A stretch of DNA of 64,000 nucleotides from Mycteria americana. Its lineage: Eukaryota; Chordata; Aves; Ciconiiformes; Ciconiidae. Made by a program: the position numbers and the translations under genes. Shown here one piece after another: positions 61,992 through 64,000 of this stretch (positions within the stretch are counted from its first letter, which is position 1; the number at the start of each line of letters is the position of its first letter). Where the stretch lies: positions 51,987,562 to 52,051,561 of the forward strand of contig NC_134367.1 in the NCBI RefSeq assembly GCF_035582795.1. The letters run 5' to 3'. The notes below the pieces were generated by a model that did not search any database, had not been told where the DNA came from, and worked only from the letters and a program-made list of their open reading frames with translations.

Positions 61992-62038
61992 TATTTAGTT
62001 GCAATAAATTATTTAGTTATTTAGTTGCAATAAATTAT
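61992..62038. repeat. Tandem duplication, 26-bp period
   Basis: TATTTAGTTGCAATAAAT occurs at 61992 and again at 62018, with the following TAT also shared. Confidence 0.9.
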
Positions 62039-64000
62039 TGTCTTGAGGTTACTGACACTGATTTTCCTGGGTGTTTGCGTATGTCAGAAAAAAATAACTT
62101 CCTAGGGATTTATCAGTGAGGTTCTGCTGTAGATCTCTGGTATAAAGAGAATGTAGTGGTCTTCTCAAACCCCTGTGCAAGTATGAATAAAAATTGGAGG
62201 CATGCTCTGTTGTCAAGGGTTTTGAATAAAGGCTCATAACAATGTATGGTCCTAATGGAAAGTTGGGTCTTTGGATCATTAAGTTTTGCTCTGGCACCCT
62301 TTAAGAGAAAGGATTTGCAAAATTTTAAATTAATTTAAATTTAGAATAAACTGTTACAATCTTTGACAGGAGTTGCATGTGTGAGCTTTTGGGGATGAGA
62401 GGGGGAGTTTATAGGTACTAAACATCTTTATCGGGACTGTGGAAGACCAGGTTGTTCAACTGATATCGGGTATGGGTTTCCTACACTCTCTTAAATTGTA
62501 TAGACATCCTTCTTACTTACGGATTATCTCCGGCTTAGAAAAGCACATTGTATGCTTAAAAACACTTAAACACAATTCTCAACATGGTATTTTCCTGGTA
62601 TAGATAGCATTTCTGAGGTAGGTTTATGCATTTCTGGACACTGGAATCACTGATACAGGAGACAAAAGAAAAGTAAGCATTTCTGCTATTAACATTTTCA
62701 GATTGTAGGTGTTCTGCTGCCATGAGATAAGCCTTTGCCATTCCTAGGGGTAGTTAAATAATCTCTGAAGCTCTGTACCCGTGTGTGAGAGGGCAAGTGA
62801 GAAGGGCCTTACCAAGCCCTAGGGAGTCTAAAGCATTATATTTCATCCAGACATCCAGCCCTAGACAAAAACCATCAGGTGTTGGATTGGGAGAGAAAAA
62901 TTGCCAGCAATTTGCCCCAAATGCATAAAAATGGGTGGAAAGGCTTTGTGTGGTGGCAGCCACGGGATTAAGAGCAAGAAGTGCCCCGGCCTTGCGGCTG
63001 GGGGCTGAGAGGCCATCGCAGCTCCTATAGCTTGGGGTTGCTGTAGGGACAGCTGGGCTGGTCCAGGCAGGGAGCTGGCACATCAGTCACCTGCTCCCTC
63101 TGTGCCTTGACCTGGTATTTTTGTTGACTATAGAAACCCGGGGAGAGGGGGCCATTTTGGTGCTGGAGCTGGAGAAGGAGGGTCCTGGCTCTTCTCTCGG
63201 ATGAGGAGCTGTGGTGGAGGATGGCAGCTTTGGGTCGGTCAGCCAGGTACTGGATGGGGCAGTCCTTATACGATGGAACCATTGAACACTCAGTCTTCAA
63301 AATGCGCATGCCGACAGGGGCTGTCCAGTCCCAGAATGAAACTGCTCTGTGCCTTTCGGTGGGGCAAGTGGCTGGAGGGAAGGGGAAAGCTGCTGGACCC
63401 GCTCCTGTCAGCAGCTGGGCATTTCGCATCTCTGCCTGCTTTGGAGGGGGACGGGGAGCTGAAAAAGCTGTCGCACTGTCCCAGCCTGGAGCTGGGACCT
63501 GAGAGGGGAAAATAGGAATGGATGATGTGCGAGTTTACATTAGTTACGGGTATATCACTTGTTTTTCAACCCGGAATATTTCATTGTATTTTAATAATTC
63601 TTTTGTGCTGCTTTTTTTCTGGAGCTTTTATTTCTCTAGTGCGTGTCTTTTCACACGCTAAAGCAAAGCAGATGCGCTTCAGCATGGGCTGAGGGAGTCA
63701 AACCAGATACAAAGGAAGCGTATCCCAAACAAGTTTTCTTGCTTGAAGAAACACAGAAAATTTGTTTTCAGATTGTGTCTCAGGGTGGGGGGCAGGGTAG
63801 GAGATCCGCTTATGTATTTATTTATTAGCATATTCACATCTTGAGGCAATTGTCAATCCCATAAGTCTTCAAAGAAAGATACAGCGATGAATAATTCTGC
63901 AGAAACCGCAGTGGTGAAGTTAGCCTTGTGCACAAGTGTTGGCAAGGTTCAGCTCCGCAAGAATTAGGCAGGCAGATCGCAGTTAGTTTTGCTGGCATCT

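Larger units (their letters stand above)
61400..64000. other. Sequence downstream of CEP57L1
   Basis: Apart from the candidate micro-exon, an ATT microsatellite at about 61616-61635 and a 26-bp duplication at 61992-62038, I recognise nothing here. The part at about 62.9-63.5 kb is more GC-rich and has overlapping medium-length open frames on both strands that match no protein I know. Confidence 0.5.

Overview
The window is vertebrate nuclear DNA, almost certainly from a bird. It carries two recognisable CR1 LINE 3' ends in opposite orientations, an avian-type solo retroviral LTR, few other transposons, an AT-rich background and a GC-rich CpG island. There are no bacterial-type genes, tRNA or rRNA genes, or CRISPR arrays. 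Family and synteny statements are from memory; no database search was run.

Two protein-coding genes are supported, arranged head to head across one CpG island at about 36.9-38.1 kb. On the minus strand is the first coding exon of the long isoform of SESN1 (sestrin 1; 94 codons, 37033-37314). The rest of SESN1 lies beyond the left edge, so positions 1-37032 are its first intron as far as I can see. On the plus strand is the complete coding sequence of CEP57L1 (CEP57-like 1). A candidate non-coding first exon ends at 38084 and is followed by a 12-kb intron. Ten coding exons then run from 50301 to 61153 and splice in frame into a 471-residue coiled-coil centrosomal/microtubule protein. Every junction has GT/AG and consistent phase. 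The SESN1-CEP57L1 divergent pair is also present at human 6q21.

Layout: 1-37 kb, SESN1 intron 1 with a 3' CR1 fragment (4.95-5.8 kb), a small GC-rich CCAAT-bearing island (11.0-11.2 kb), palindromic tRNA-like elements (17.6-17.96 kb and probably 22.2 kb), a complete solo LTR with a 5-bp target duplication (27352-27953), a 16-bp minisatellite (32.2 kb), older CR1/L3-like sequence (32.6-33.5 and 35.4-35.6 kb) and an AT-rich cruciform-prone block (36.0 kb). 37-38.1 kb, bidirectional promoter. 38.1-50.3 kb, CEP57L1 intron 1 with a second CR1 (38.5 kb), a MIR-like remnant (40.9 kb), a hAT-like remnant (47.2-47.9 kb) and a GC-rich patch (48.5-49.0 kb). 50.3-61.4 kb, CEP57L1 coding exons and 3' end. 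61.4-64 kb, downstream sequence with one candidate micro-exon.

The two proteins are not known to share a pathway. SESN1 is a stress-induced inhibitor of mTORC1 signalling, and CEP57L1 acts at the centrosome; what they share here is the promoter region. I found no convincing novel multi-gene system. The most interesting non-genic observations are the foldback tRNA-like repeat family, the opposed ZNF143-like motifs in the shared promoter, and a candidate p53 site in the SESN1 intron.
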